A DNA stretch of 64,000 bases from CAVQRB01 sp963715055. Its GTDB lineage: Bacteria; Pseudomonadota; Alphaproteobacteria; Rhodobacterales; Rhodobacteraceae. The stretch covers positions 1 through 64,000 of the forward strand of contig CAVQRB010000011.1 of the NCBI GenBank assembly GCA_963715055.1. The letters are read 5' to 3'. This document shows, in pieces, positions 45,399-53,435 of the stretch. The translations under genes were made by a program, and so were the position numbers. Under the pieces are notes generated by a model that worked only from the letters and a program-made list of their open reading frames with translations, was not told the origin of the DNA and made no database searches. Every line of letters starts with the position of its first letter. Position 1 is the first letter of the stretch.

Positions 45399-45414
45399 TG
45401 TGAAGTAGTTCACA
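45399..45414. promoter_or_regulatory. CRP-like palindrome TGTGA-N6-TCACA upstream of the microprotein
   Basis: The site reads TGTGAAGTAGTTCACA, an exact match to the classic CRP half-sites with 6-bp spacing. It is 69 nt upstream of the microprotein start and about 69 nt upstream of the divergent exporter start. A TATATT box follows near 45435. A CRP/FNR-family regulator could bind here. Confidence 0.5.
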
Positions 45415-45482
45415 CCATTTTCCCGCATTTGTGGTATATTTCGCAGCAATACCCGAAATTTTATTTGAAACGGAGAAATCAA

Positions 45483-45599
45483 ATGCGAGCTGTATCTGCT
45501 CTGGCCATCGCCTTGTTTTTCATCACGACCGCCGCCGCCCATGCCGCCTGCCCGGAGGGGTACTACAATTGCGGCGACAAACTGTGTTGCCCGAAATGA
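45483..45599 (+). CDS. Secreted cysteine-rich microprotein
   Basis: A 38-residue protein. A canonical signal peptide (MRAVSALAIALFFITTAAAH, cleavage near AHA-A) leaves a mature peptide of about 16 residues, CPEGYYNCGDKLCCPK, with four cysteines that could form two disulfides. The start has GGAG 7 nt ahead, and the stop overlaps the start of the next gene (ATGA). No family was recognised. The combination of signal peptide, four Cys in 16 residues and coupling makes a real gene likely despite its size. Confidence 0.75.
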   Translation: MRAVSALAIALFFITTAAAHAACPEGYYNCGDKLCCPK

Positions 45600-46291
45600 C
45601 CGCCGTGAGCCCTGAGAAGAGGGAAAAGAAGGTGGATTTCAAGTTCTGGACGATCACCGGGCTGGTTGTCGCGGTGCTGGCATTCAACCTCGCCGAACGG
45701 CTGGTGCTGGATGCCGACGAGGAGGACATAAGCTACGCGAGGCTGATCATTCCGGCCAATCGCGTGACCGACCCGCACCCGGGCGACGTCTTTGTCTTCA
45801 GTCACCAGAACAACGCCTTCGTCGAAAGCAAGTTCTGTTCGCTCCAGTACTTTGAGTTGCCCGAGCCGGTGTCTGACAATCTCAAGGCCTCGAACGTCTG
45901 GGGCAGCAGCGTGAACGCGACCATCGCCTCCGTGGGCGATTATGTCGGCGAGAAGATCACGGGGCTGGCCCGGGTCGATCACGCGGAACGCCAGTGGACC
46001 TACCAGAAGACGCATCGCAAGGAGGTTCAGGCGCCGATGGAAGCCGCCTGCCTGCAAACCGTTGTGGCGGCGGCATTCAACCCCGATCTGACGCCCTTCG
46101 TGGTCGATGCGATCTACCAGGTGGAGGATGCGGAAGGTCAGTCGAAGTGGGTGCGCTTCGCCAATCCACTGATGCTCGACCCGGAGAGTTGCGACGGGGG
46201 ATGTCCCGAGAAGAAGAACCTCGAGGAGATCGTGCAGGCCGATGCCATCACGCGCTTCAAGGCGAAATGGGGCATCGTGCGGATTCAGTGA
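45596..46291 (+). CDS. Membrane-anchored protein of unknown function, coupled to the microprotein
   Basis: The 231-residue protein has a short cytoplasmic tail (MTAVSPEKREKKVDFK), one membrane helix (about 18-37, TITGLVVAVLAFNLAERLVL) and a periplasmic domain of about 190 residues. Four cysteines sit in the domain (CSLQYF, ACLQTV, CDGGCPEKK). No known domain was recognised. It begins on the microprotein stop (ATGA), so the pair is likely one translational unit. A common role, for example in the envelope or in a redox or secretion step, is only a guess. Confidence 0.75.
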   Translation: MTAVSPEKREKKVDFKFWTITGLVVAVLAFNLAERLVLDADEEDISYARLIIPANRVTDPHPGDVFVFSHQNNAFVESKFCSLQYFELPEPVSDNLKASNVWGSSVNATIASVGDYVGEKITGLARVDHAERQWTYQKTHRKEVQAPMEAACLQTVVAAAFNPDLTPFVVDAIYQVEDAEGQSKWVRFANPLMLDPESCDGGCPEKKNLEEIVQADAITRFKAKWGIVRIQ

Positions 46292-46303
46292 CTGTCCGGG
46301 GCG

Positions 46304-47179
46304 TCACGCCAGAAGACGGCCCGCGACCGCGTCGAGCTTTGCCATCAGAGCCGGATCCCGTGCTTCGGGCGCGGTCAGGATGGCGTATTCCAGCGCCCGG
46401 TCGCAGCCATGCGGGCAGGGTGCGCGGTCGCGGCCAAGCAGGGCGGGCAAGCGGCGCACCAGATCGCGGCCCTTGTCGGCATTTCCCATCAAAGTCTTAA
46501 TGATTTCAGTGACATCCACCTCGCCGTGATCGGGGTGCCAGCTGTCGTAGTCGGTGATCATCGCGACGGAGGCATAGCACAGCTCCGCCTCGCGGGCGAG
46601 TTTCGCCTCGGGCATGTTGGTCATGCCGATCACATCCGCGCCCCAGTGCGCGCGGTACATCCTCGATTCCGCCAGCGTCGAGAATTGCGGGCCTTCCATG
46701 GCAAGGTAGGTGCCGCCCCTGTGCACGGTGATACCTGCGTCCTTCGCGGCGCTGTGGCAGGCCTCCGTCAGCCGCGGGCAGGTCGGATGCGCCACCGAGA
46801 CATGCGCCACGCAACCGGTGCCGAAGAAGGATTTCTCCCGCGCGAAGGTGCGGTCAATGAACTGATCCACAAGGACAAAATCGCCCGGCGCCATCTCCTC
46901 GCGGAACGACCCGCAAGCAGAGACGGAGATCACATCCGTGACGCCGAGCCGCTTCAGCGCGTCGATATTGGCGCGGTAGGGGACGGTGGTAGGGCTGTGG
47001 ACGTGACCCCGCCCGTGACGCGGCAGGAAGGCCATCGCCACCCCGTCGAGCGTACCCGTCAGAATGGCGTCCGAAGGCGCGCCCCAGGGGGTCTCGACGC
47101 GGGTCCATTCCGCGCCCTCAAGCCCGTCGATGTCATAGATGCCGGAGCCGCCGATCACGGCAATTTTCGTCTCGGTCAT
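46304..47179 (-). CDS. mtnP: S-methyl-5'-thioadenosine phosphorylase
   Basis: A 291-residue phosphorylase that splits MTA into adenine and methylthioribose-1-phosphate. The start KIAVIGGSGIYDIDGLEG, the phosphate/ribose region MAFLPRHGRGHVHSPTTV near 49-66, ISVSACGSFREEMAPGDFV near 85-103, and MEGPQFSTLAESRMYR near 160-175 follow the family. It is convergent with the unknown protein gene and near apt, which can reuse the adenine. Its upstream region holds the second copy of the 35-bp repeat. Confidence 0.96.
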   Translation of the reverse strand: MTETKIAVIGGSGIYDIDGLEGAEWTRVETPWGAPSDAILTGTLDGVAMAFLPRHGRGHVHSPTTVPYRANIDALKRLGVTDVISVSACGSFREEMAPGDFVLVDQFIDRTFAREKSFFGTGCVAHVSVAHPTCPRLTEACHSAAKDAGITVHRGGTYLAMEGPQFSTLAESRMYRAHWGADVIGMTNMPEAKLAREAELCYASVAMITDYDSWHPDHGEVDVTEIIKTLMGNADKGRDLVRRLPALLGRDRAPCPHGCDRALEYAILTAPEARDPALMAKLDAVAGRLLA

Positions 47180-47245
47180 GGGGGCCTCCTGCTTCGGTCA
47201 ACGCGCCGGACCTTTGCCCGGTTCGGGGTGGAAAACAAGGGGGTG

Positions 47246-47280
47246 CCCCGCGTACACCCCCTGTACACCCCCCGTGCACC
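47246..47280 (+). repeat. 35-bp GTACA-C5-TGTAC repeat, copy 2
   Basis: It matches 7741-7775 with one mismatch (G for A near the right end). It lies 67 nt upstream of the mtnP start and 21 nt beyond the stop of a small minus-strand ORF. As in copy 1 the dyad GTACA-CCCCC-TGTAC is exact. Confidence 0.75.
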
Positions 47281-47300
47281 CCCCGGCGTCCGAGGCCGCG

Positions 47301-47429
47301 TCAGTCGCGGCGGATGATGCCGGTGATCGCGGCGGCACCGAGGGTGGTGAGGATCCAGTTCGCGACCGAGAGCACGCCCTTCCACCACCACAGATGCCAG
47401 CCCCAGGGCTTCCGCATGCCGCTCGGCAT
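47301..47429 (-). CDS. Possible small Trp-rich membrane protein
   Basis: A 42-codon frame encodes MPSGMRKPWGWHLWWWKG followed by a hydrophobic segment VLSVANWILTTLGAAAITGI and RRD. This looks like a single-helix membrane protein with a Trp-rich interfacial segment. The ribosome-binding site is weak. The same frame is open upstream but for one TGA (47463-47465), so it could also be the end of a larger broken gene. Evidence is the composition only. Confidence 0.35.
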   Translation of the reverse strand: MPSGMRKPWGWHLWWWKGVLSVANWILTTLGAAAITGIIRRD

Positions 47430-47680
47430 CCGCCTCGCGCTGCCAGGAGACCCGTCATCAGGTCAGACCTCTGCGGAACGGTTGTCGCCTGCCGAAAAGG
47501 CGTGCTGAAGGATCGCTTCGCGACGTGCGGCCTGCCTTTCGTGAAACGTCGTGTCAGTGGAGAACCGTTGCCGCAGGCAGTTGCCCTGTGCGCGTATCTC
47601 GGCGTCGTCCCTGAATACGGTGCAGAAAACGCTGAAAAAGTAGAATTGAACCGGCGGCAAAAGTCACTCAGACTGGCACC

Positions 47681-48985
47681 ATGAAACTTCTGCTGCTGTT
47701 GGTTGGATATCTTGCGGCTGTCACACTGCCTTTGGTCCTGTCATGGGTCACCGGCGGTCCGGCACGCGACATCCTGCAGGAGCTTGCCAGCGGTCTGGGC
47801 ATTCTGGCCTTTTCGATGATCCTTGTGGAATTTGTCCTCTCGGGCCGCTTCAAGAGTGTTTCCAACGGCATCGGGATGGATGTGACCATGCGGGTGCATC
47901 AGGTCATGGCTCGCACCGCCCTTGTCTTCGCGCTGCTGCATCCGTTGCTCTATTTTGGCACACCGTCCGGGGGGCAGCGCCCCTGGGACCCGACGCGGCA
48001 GTTGACCGTCACGACGGATTTTTCCGACCTTGCGACGGGGATTGCGGCCTATCTGCTGCTGCCCAGTCTTGTCCTGCTGTCAATCGCACGCACCGATCTG
48101 GACTACAAATACGAGACATGGCGTCTGTTGCACGGGATCGGCGCGCTATTGATCGCGTTGTTTTTGCTGCACCATACTGTCTACGCCGGACGCTACGGTT
48201 CGCAGCCCGTGATGGTCTGGGTGTGGCTTGTGATGACGGGGATTGCGGTCGGGTCGCTGCTTTATGTCTATCTGGTGGTGCCCTTGCTGGATCGGGCGCG
48301 GGTCTGGCGTGTGATCTCCGTGACCCGTTTGACGCCCAGACAATGGGAAGTGACCGTGACGCCCGAAGGCCACCCGGGGCTTGCCTACAAGGCCGGGCAG
48401 TTCGTCTGGCTCAATATCGGACACAGTTCCTTCTCGATGAAGGAAAACCCGTTCTCCATCTCTTCCGCGCCTGCGGGCGGGCCGGATGTCTCTTTCATGA
48501 TAAAGGAGCTTGGCGATTTCACGGACACGATCGGGCAGACGGAATGCGGAACCGTCGCCTATCTTGACGGTCCTTACGGCAATCTCTCGGTTGATGGCCG
48601 GCGCGAGCCTGGCGTTGCGCTGATCGCGGGTGGTGTCGGGCTGGCACCACTGCTGGGGATTCTGAGGCAGTTGCGCCTGACCAAGGATCCGCGTGAGGTG
48701 AAGGTGATCTATGGCAACCGGATTGTCGATCAGATCGCCTGTCGGGAGGAACTGGATGCCGAGAACACCTGCTATGTGCTGTCGGAACCGCCTGAGGCAT
48801 GGACCGGCGAGACCGGTTTCATCGGTGGCGATGTTCTGGATCGCGTATTCACCACCGATGAGTTCAAGGAATGGGTCTTTGTGATGTGCGGGCCTGCGAT
48901 CATGATGAATGTGGTCGAGGACCACCTGATCGAGAGGGGGACGCCCGCCCACCGTATCCTGTCGGAGCGGTTCAGTTATGACTGA
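47681..48985 (+). CDS. Ferric reductase-like membrane flavoreductase
   Basis: A 434-residue protein. The N-terminal half is a heme-binding membrane domain with about six helices and paired histidines (MRVHQVMARTALVFALLHPL, LLHGIGALLIALFLLHHTVY). The C-terminal half is an FAD/NAD(P)H module with FAD-binding MKENPFSISSAP near 255-266, GPYGNLSVDGR near 300-310, NAD site IAGGVGLAPLLGILRQL near 316-332 and VMCGPAIMM near 405-413. Such proteins move electrons from NAD(P)H across the membrane to metals or oxygen. It overlaps the small downstream gene. Context with DUF2946-like and PepSY genes suggests metal reduction. Confidence 0.9.
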   Translation: MKLLLLLVGYLAAVTLPLVLSWVTGGPARDILQELASGLGILAFSMILVEFVLSGRFKSVSNGIGMDVTMRVHQVMARTALVFALLHPLLYFGTPSGGQRPWDPTRQLTVTTDFSDLATGIAAYLLLPSLVLLSIARTDLDYKYETWRLLHGIGALLIALFLLHHTVYAGRYGSQPVMVWVWLVMTGIAVGSLLYVYLVVPLLDRARVWRVISVTRLTPRQWEVTVTPEGHPGLAYKAGQFVWLNIGHSSFSMKENPFSISSAPAGGPDVSFMIKELGDFTDTIGQTECGTVAYLDGPYGNLSVDGRREPGVALIAGGVGLAPLLGILRQLRLTKDPREVKVIYGNRIVDQIACREELDAENTCYVLSEPPEAWTGETGFIGGDVLDRVFTTDEFKEWVFVMCGPAIMMNVVEDHLIERGTPAHRILSERFSYD

Positions 48986-49085
48986 TCCGTTCCGGCATAT
49001 CTGTCCGAGGCGACGGGTTTTTCTGGCGATCCGGGTGGTGAACATCGCGCTTTGTCTGGCGGTGCTGGCGTTCGTCTTGCGCTGA
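48978..49085 (+). CDS. 35-residue single-helix protein overlapping the flavoreductase
   Basis: The frame starts 8 nt inside the flavoreductase gene and encodes MTDPFRHICPRRRVFLAIRV followed by VNIALCLAVLAFVLR. A basic cytoplasmic end and one hydrophobic helix fit a small membrane partner. There is no independent evidence beyond the overlap and topology, and no homologue was recalled. Confidence 0.45.
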   Translation: MTDPFRHICPRRRVFLAIRVVNIALCLAVLAFVLR

Positions 49086-49596
49086 CGCAGCGGGGCAGCG
49101 GCCCTTCGGGCGGCAGAGAGCCATCGCCGAGGACGCAATACGCCCCCGCCTTGCGGGCGACGATCCGCTTTTGTTCGGCCGCCATCAGCCAGTCCTCGCC
49201 GCCGCGCGCCTCGATGTCCGCCCAGGACCGAATATGTGCCATCGTCACCCGCTCCGCTTGACCCTGCGGCAGCTTGGCGGGTCGCGCACGATTGGGAAGG
49301 CTTTGCCGCTTTGCCGGAGCGACTTCGCCGGGGCGGGCCGACAGCTTCATCCGCGTCGTGCATCTCCTTGAGAAGGGGCACACGGCGCAAAGGCCGCCGG
49401 GCGCGGTGGCGGGAAGGCATGCGGCATCGCGCGCGCCTGATCGCCCCTTTCCTGCGCGTTCCCCTCGAGGCCTCTCCGGGGCGGCGGTGCTTGTTCCAGG
49501 CGTCTCGGATGTCGGTGGTTAACACATCGGTCGCTTCAGCGAGCACCCTGTAAACAATCACTGGCACGGTGAATCGGAATCAACTAGAGGTTAGCA
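49086..49596. other. 510-nt stretch without a firm gene
   Basis: No gene is well supported. A minus frame of 88 codons (48976-49242, beginning MAHIRSWADIEARGGEDW) has a plausible GGAG 9 nt ahead, but its second half is Pro/Arg-rich like antisense sequence and overlaps the small plus-strand ORF. The right end (about 49540-49590) should hold the promoter of the next gene. Confidence 0.4.
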
Positions 49597-49962
49597 ATGG
49601 GCGGTATTCGCATTTCATTCCGGCGACTGTTTGTAGGCTGTCTGCTCGTTGTGGCGATGGCGTCTGCAAGCTTTGCTCATGCCGTGATGAGCCGCACGAC
49701 CTCGCCTGAATTGTCGGCCTATCTGGCGGCCGGTGGATCGCTTGCAGAGATATGCGGCGATCTTGAGGACAGGGAAAGCCATTCCGGGTCCAAATGTGAA
49801 GCCTGCCGTCTGATCGAGGTGGCTGCAGTGCCACCTGAAATGTCGGGCGCGCGCCTGTCCCTGACCGACAGGACGCGGCGGTTCGCATTCATTTCCAAGC
49901 AGTTGCTTCAAAGCCGCGGGCTCGATCCGGCGCGTTTGAGCCGGGCCCCTCCCACCGCCTGA
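49597..49962 (+). CDS. Exported small protein, DUF2946-like
   Basis: A 121-residue protein with a signal peptide or anchor (LFVGCLLVVAMASASFAHA, about 11-29). The mature part has the pattern ICGDLEDRESHSGSKCEACR: a Cys, a His and a CxxC pair, which recalls DUF2946 proteins found beside metal-related membrane genes. GAGG lies 7 nt ahead of the ATG. It lies 70 nt before the PepSY gene and probably shares its transcript. Family assignment is tentative. Confidence 0.65.
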   Translation: MGGIRISFRRLFVGCLLVVAMASASFAHAVMSRTTSPELSAYLAAGGSLAEICGDLEDRESHSGSKCEACRLIEVAAVPPEMSGARLSLTDRTRRFAFISKQLLQSRGLDPARLSRAPPTA

Positions 49963-50032
49963 ATTTCTCGACAGACAAATTCAAATGCACCCTCCGGCCC
50001 TTGAGGCTGGACAGATGGCTTGGAGCCTGAAC

Positions 50033-51421
50033 ATGACTTCCATCGATATCGACGCGCAGCCTGAGGGCGGCGTCAACAAACTCTACTTTGCAGCCTGGCG
50101 CTGGCACTTCTACGCGGGGCTCTTCGTGATCCCCTTTCTCGCGATCCTCGCGGTCACCGGGATGGCGATGCTCTGGATCGCCTGGATCGACGGGCGCGAC
50201 GGCGAGCGCACAGCCGTGATCCCGCAGGAAACCCTTGCCGCGGTCTCCCTCCAGGCCGAGGCCGCGGTCGCGGCGGTGCCGGGCGGCATCCTGATCCAGT
50301 ATGTCGCCCCGCGCAGCGACGACGTGGCGGCGCTCTTCCGCGTCGACCGCGATGGAGATGCCACGATGGTGGCGGTGGATCCTTACACGGCAGCGGTGAT
50401 CGAGACCTTCCCGCGCCGCAGCGGATGGTATGATTTCGCCGACAACATCCACGGCGGTCTGATGCTCGGCGTGACCGGGGACCGGCTTGTGGAGACCGCC
50501 GCCTCCCTCGCGCTGGTCCTGATCGCGACCGGTCTTTACATGTGGTGGCCGCGCGAGGCCGGGTGGCGGCGCGCATTGGTTCCGGCTTTCGGGCGCGGAC
50601 GGGCGATGTGGAAATCGCTGCATGGGGTCGTGGGCATATGGCTCTCCGTCTTCCTCGTGTTCTTCCTGATCTCGGGGCTCGCCTGGGCCGGGATATGGGG
50701 CGGCAAGATGGTACAGGCCTGGAGCCAGTTTCCGGCGGAGAAATGGGACAACGTACCCTTGTCCGACGAGACCCATGCCAGCATGAACCACGACCGGCGG
50801 GAGGTGCCTTGGGTGCTCGAGCAGACGCCGATGCCTGCGTCCGGCAGCGCAGCGGGGATCACCGGGATCGAAGGAACAGCGGTCACGCTCGACAGCGTCG
50901 ATGCTCTGGCGCGCGCCATCGGCTTCGACGCGCGCTACCAGATGAACCTGCCGCAGTCGCCCACGGGCGTCTGGACCCTGAGCCGGGATTCGATGAGCAC
51001 CGACAGCACCGACCCGATGTCGGACCGCACAACGCATATCGATCAATACACCGGCAAGATACTGGCCGATGTGCGCTTCGAGGACTATTCGCTGGCGGGC
51101 AAGGCGATGGCCGTGGGCATTGCGCTTCACATGGGCACGCTGGGCCTTTGGAGCGTTCTGGCCAACACATTGGTCTGTCTTGCCGTCCTGTTTCTCTGCG
51201 GCAGCTCCGTGATCCTGTGGTGGAAGCGCCGTCCGGCGAAATCCGCGCGCCTGGCGGCGCCGCCGATGCCCCGTGAACTGCCCCTTTGGCAGGGAGCCGT
51301 TCTGGTCGGGCTGGCGGTTTCGATGGCCTTTCCCATGGCGGGGCTTGCCCTGCTGAGCGTGTTGGCGCTGGACCTGCTGTTGCTGTCGCGCCTGCCGAAA
51401 GTCCGTCACTACCTGACCTGA
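50033..51421 (+). CDS. PepSY-domain membrane protein
   Basis: A 462-residue protein of the PepSY_TM family (PiuB-like). It begins LYFAAWRWHFYAGLFVIPFL with the first helix near 25-50. Further helices lie near 160-180, 200-225, 375-405 and 430-455, with PepSY domains in the periplasmic loops (VDPYTAAVIETFPRR, DQYTGKILADVRFED). These proteins are linked to iron or copper uptake and reduction. GGAG lies 7 nt ahead of the ATG at 50033; in-frame ATGs at 49985 and 50015 are alternatives. It ends a likely metal group with the flavoreductase and the DUF2946-like protein. Confidence 0.88.
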   Translation: MTSIDIDAQPEGGVNKLYFAAWRWHFYAGLFVIPFLAILAVTGMAMLWIAWIDGRDGERTAVIPQETLAAVSLQAEAAVAAVPGGILIQYVAPRSDDVAALFRVDRDGDATMVAVDPYTAAVIETFPRRSGWYDFADNIHGGLMLGVTGDRLVETAASLALVLIATGLYMWWPREAGWRRALVPAFGRGRAMWKSLHGVVGIWLSVFLVFFLISGLAWAGIWGGKMVQAWSQFPAEKWDNVPLSDETHASMNHDRREVPWVLEQTPMPASGSAAGITGIEGTAVTLDSVDALARAIGFDARYQMNLPQSPTGVWTLSRDSMSTDSTDPMSDRTTHIDQYTGKILADVRFEDYSLAGKAMAVGIALHMGTLGLWSVLANTLVCLAVLFLCGSSVILWWKRRPAKSARLAAPPMPRELPLWQGAVLVGLAVSMAFPMAGLALLSVLALDLLLLSRLPKVRHYLT

Positions 51422-51692
51422 AACCTCTGTCGCGCCGTCTTTTGTGAAAGGCGGCGTGCAGCCCACCGGTGCGCAGGCGCAGCTTTCGCCCCTTGCCGAG
51501 CGCATTTCGCCCATTGCCTGCATGACGCGCGGAAGGGCCCGCCGCCGGGCGCGGGCCTGCTGTCACGGCATCGCGATCCTGTTAGCGCAAACTCTGCGGG
51601 GGTTTTCATTTCCGCGCAAAAGGTCTAGGGAGCCTGCAAACAGGATCAGGCCGTGCCGGTCCGCCAATGACCTCAGCATCAGGACACCCGAT

Positions 51693-53321
51693 ATGGTTCG
51701 CACCACGTTCCGCGACTTCACGAAGAATTTGGATGTGACCGACCTGCGGTGGATGCCGGAGGACGGGTTTTCGCCCAGCCGCCTGCGCATCGAGCTTCTG
51801 TCGGGGCTGACGGTGGCGCTGGCGCTGGTGCCCGAAGCCGTGGCCTTTGCCTTTGTTGCGGGCGTGCATCCGCTTGTGGGGCTTTACGCGGCCTTTCTGG
51901 TCGGGCTGATCACGGCGCTCATCGGCGGGCGGCCGGGCATGATTTCTGGCGCCACGGGGGCGCTGGCGGTGGTGATGGTGGCGCTGGTGGCCGAGCATGG
52001 GGTGGAATACCTCTTTGCCACCGTTGTCCTGATGGGGCTCATTCAGGTCTTTGCGGGCGTGATGCAGTGGGGCAAGTTCATTCGCCTCGTGCCGCATCCG
52101 GTGATGCTGGGCTTCGTCAACGGGCTTGCCATCGTGATTTTCCTCGCACAGCTGACCCAGTTCAAGGTGCCGGGCACGATGGTCGATACCGGGCATGGCA
52201 TGGGCGGCGGCGAATGGCTGTCGGGCGCGCCGCTTTACCTGATGCTGGCGCTGGTGGCGGCCACCATGGCGATCATCTGGGTGATGCCGAAGATCACCAA
52301 GCTGGTGCCGGCGCCACTGGCCGGCATCGGGATCGTCGCCGCCGTGGTGATCGGCTTCGGGCTCGAGGTGCCGCGCGTCGGTGATCTCGCCTCCATCGAG
52401 GGCGGCTTTCCGAGCCTGCACATCCCGATGGTGCCGCTGAGCTGGGAGACATTCGAGATCATCCTGCCCTATGCGGTCATCCTCGCGGCGATCGGTCTGA
52501 TCGAGAGCCTTTTGACGCTGAACCTCGTGGGCGACATGACGGGTCAGCGTGGTGGCGCCAGCCAGGAATGCATCGCGCAGGGCGTGGCCAACACGGTCAC
52601 CGGCTTCTTCGGCGGCATGGGCGGCTGCGCGATGATCGGCCAGTCGATGATCAACGTCCGCTCGGGCGGGCGCACGCGGGTGGCGGGGATCGCGGCGGCG
52701 GTTTTCCTTCTGCTCTTCATCCTTGTCGGCTCGCCGGTGATCGAGCTTATCCCGCTGGCCGCCTTGGTGGGGGTGATGTTCATGGTGGTGATCGGCACCT
52801 TCGCCTGGAATTCGCTGACCATCTTGCGCAAGGTGCCGCTGACGGATGCCTTCGTCATTCTGCTGGTCACGGTGGTGACGGTGATGGAAGATCTTGCGGT
52901 GGCGGTGGTCGTGGGCGTGATCGTCTCGGCGCTGGCCTATGCCTGGAACAATGCGCGGCGCATCCACGCCAAGACCTACATGACGCCGGAGGGCGCACGC
53001 GTCTATCAGGTGCAGGGGCCGCTCTTTTTCGGCTCCTCGGATGGGTTCGTGGAGTTGTTCGACGTGGATGGAGATCCGGCGGAGGTGATCGTGGATTTCG
53101 ACGACAGCCGGGTGGTGGATCAGTCCGCGTTGCAGGCCATCGAGGCGGTGGCGGGAAAGTACGAGGCCGTGGGCAAGCGCATCCAGCTGCGCCACCTGAG
53201 CCGCGATTGCCACCGTCTGCTGAACAAGGCGGGGCATCTGATGGTCGACAGCGACGATGATCCCGACTACGCGCTTGCCGTCAACTACCAGGTGCGGACG
53301 GGGATTTTGGGAGGCCATTGA
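51693..53321 (+). CDS. SulP family anion transporter with STAS domain
   Basis: A 542-residue transporter of the SLC26A/SulP family, probably for sulfate, bicarbonate or another anion. The N-terminal motif SGLTVALALVPEAVAFAFVA lies near 33-52, and 10-12 helices follow up to about residue 420. The STAS domain (about 435-540) shows VIVDFDDSRVVDQSALQAIE. The start at 51693 (MVRTTFRDF) has AGGA 8 nt ahead; the open frame starts 83 codons earlier without support. The substrate is unknown. Confidence 0.92.
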   Translation: MVRTTFRDFTKNLDVTDLRWMPEDGFSPSRLRIELLSGLTVALALVPEAVAFAFVAGVHPLVGLYAAFLVGLITALIGGRPGMISGATGALAVVMVALVAEHGVEYLFATVVLMGLIQVFAGVMQWGKFIRLVPHPVMLGFVNGLAIVIFLAQLTQFKVPGTMVDTGHGMGGGEWLSGAPLYLMLALVAATMAIIWVMPKITKLVPAPLAGIGIVAAVVIGFGLEVPRVGDLASIEGGFPSLHIPMVPLSWETFEIILPYAVILAAIGLIESLLTLNLVGDMTGQRGGASQECIAQGVANTVTGFFGGMGGCAMIGQSMINVRSGGRTRVAGIAAAVFLLLFILVGSPVIELIPLAALVGVMFMVVIGTFAWNSLTILRKVPLTDAFVILLVTVVTVMEDLAVAVVVGVIVSALAYAWNNARRIHAKTYMTPEGARVYQVQGPLFFGSSDGFVELFDVDGDPAEVIVDFDDSRVVDQSALQAIEAVAGKYEAVGKRIQLRHLSRDCHRLLNKAGHLMVDSDDDPDYALAVNYQVRTGILGGH

Positions 53322-53435
53322 GCGCCCGGCGCTTGGGGCTTTCTTAACCCGCACCTGCGAGGCTGCGGCGGCGCGGCCTTGATCGGCAGGCGCGCTTGCG
53401 GCAGGGTGATGCAAAACAGCGGGCAGGAGACGGGA

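Noticed and set aside
48976..49242. Minus-strand frame of 88 codons starting MAHIRSWADIE
   Set aside because: The first third looks protein-like, but the rest is Pro/Arg-rich and overlaps another small frame; support is too weak for a gene call.
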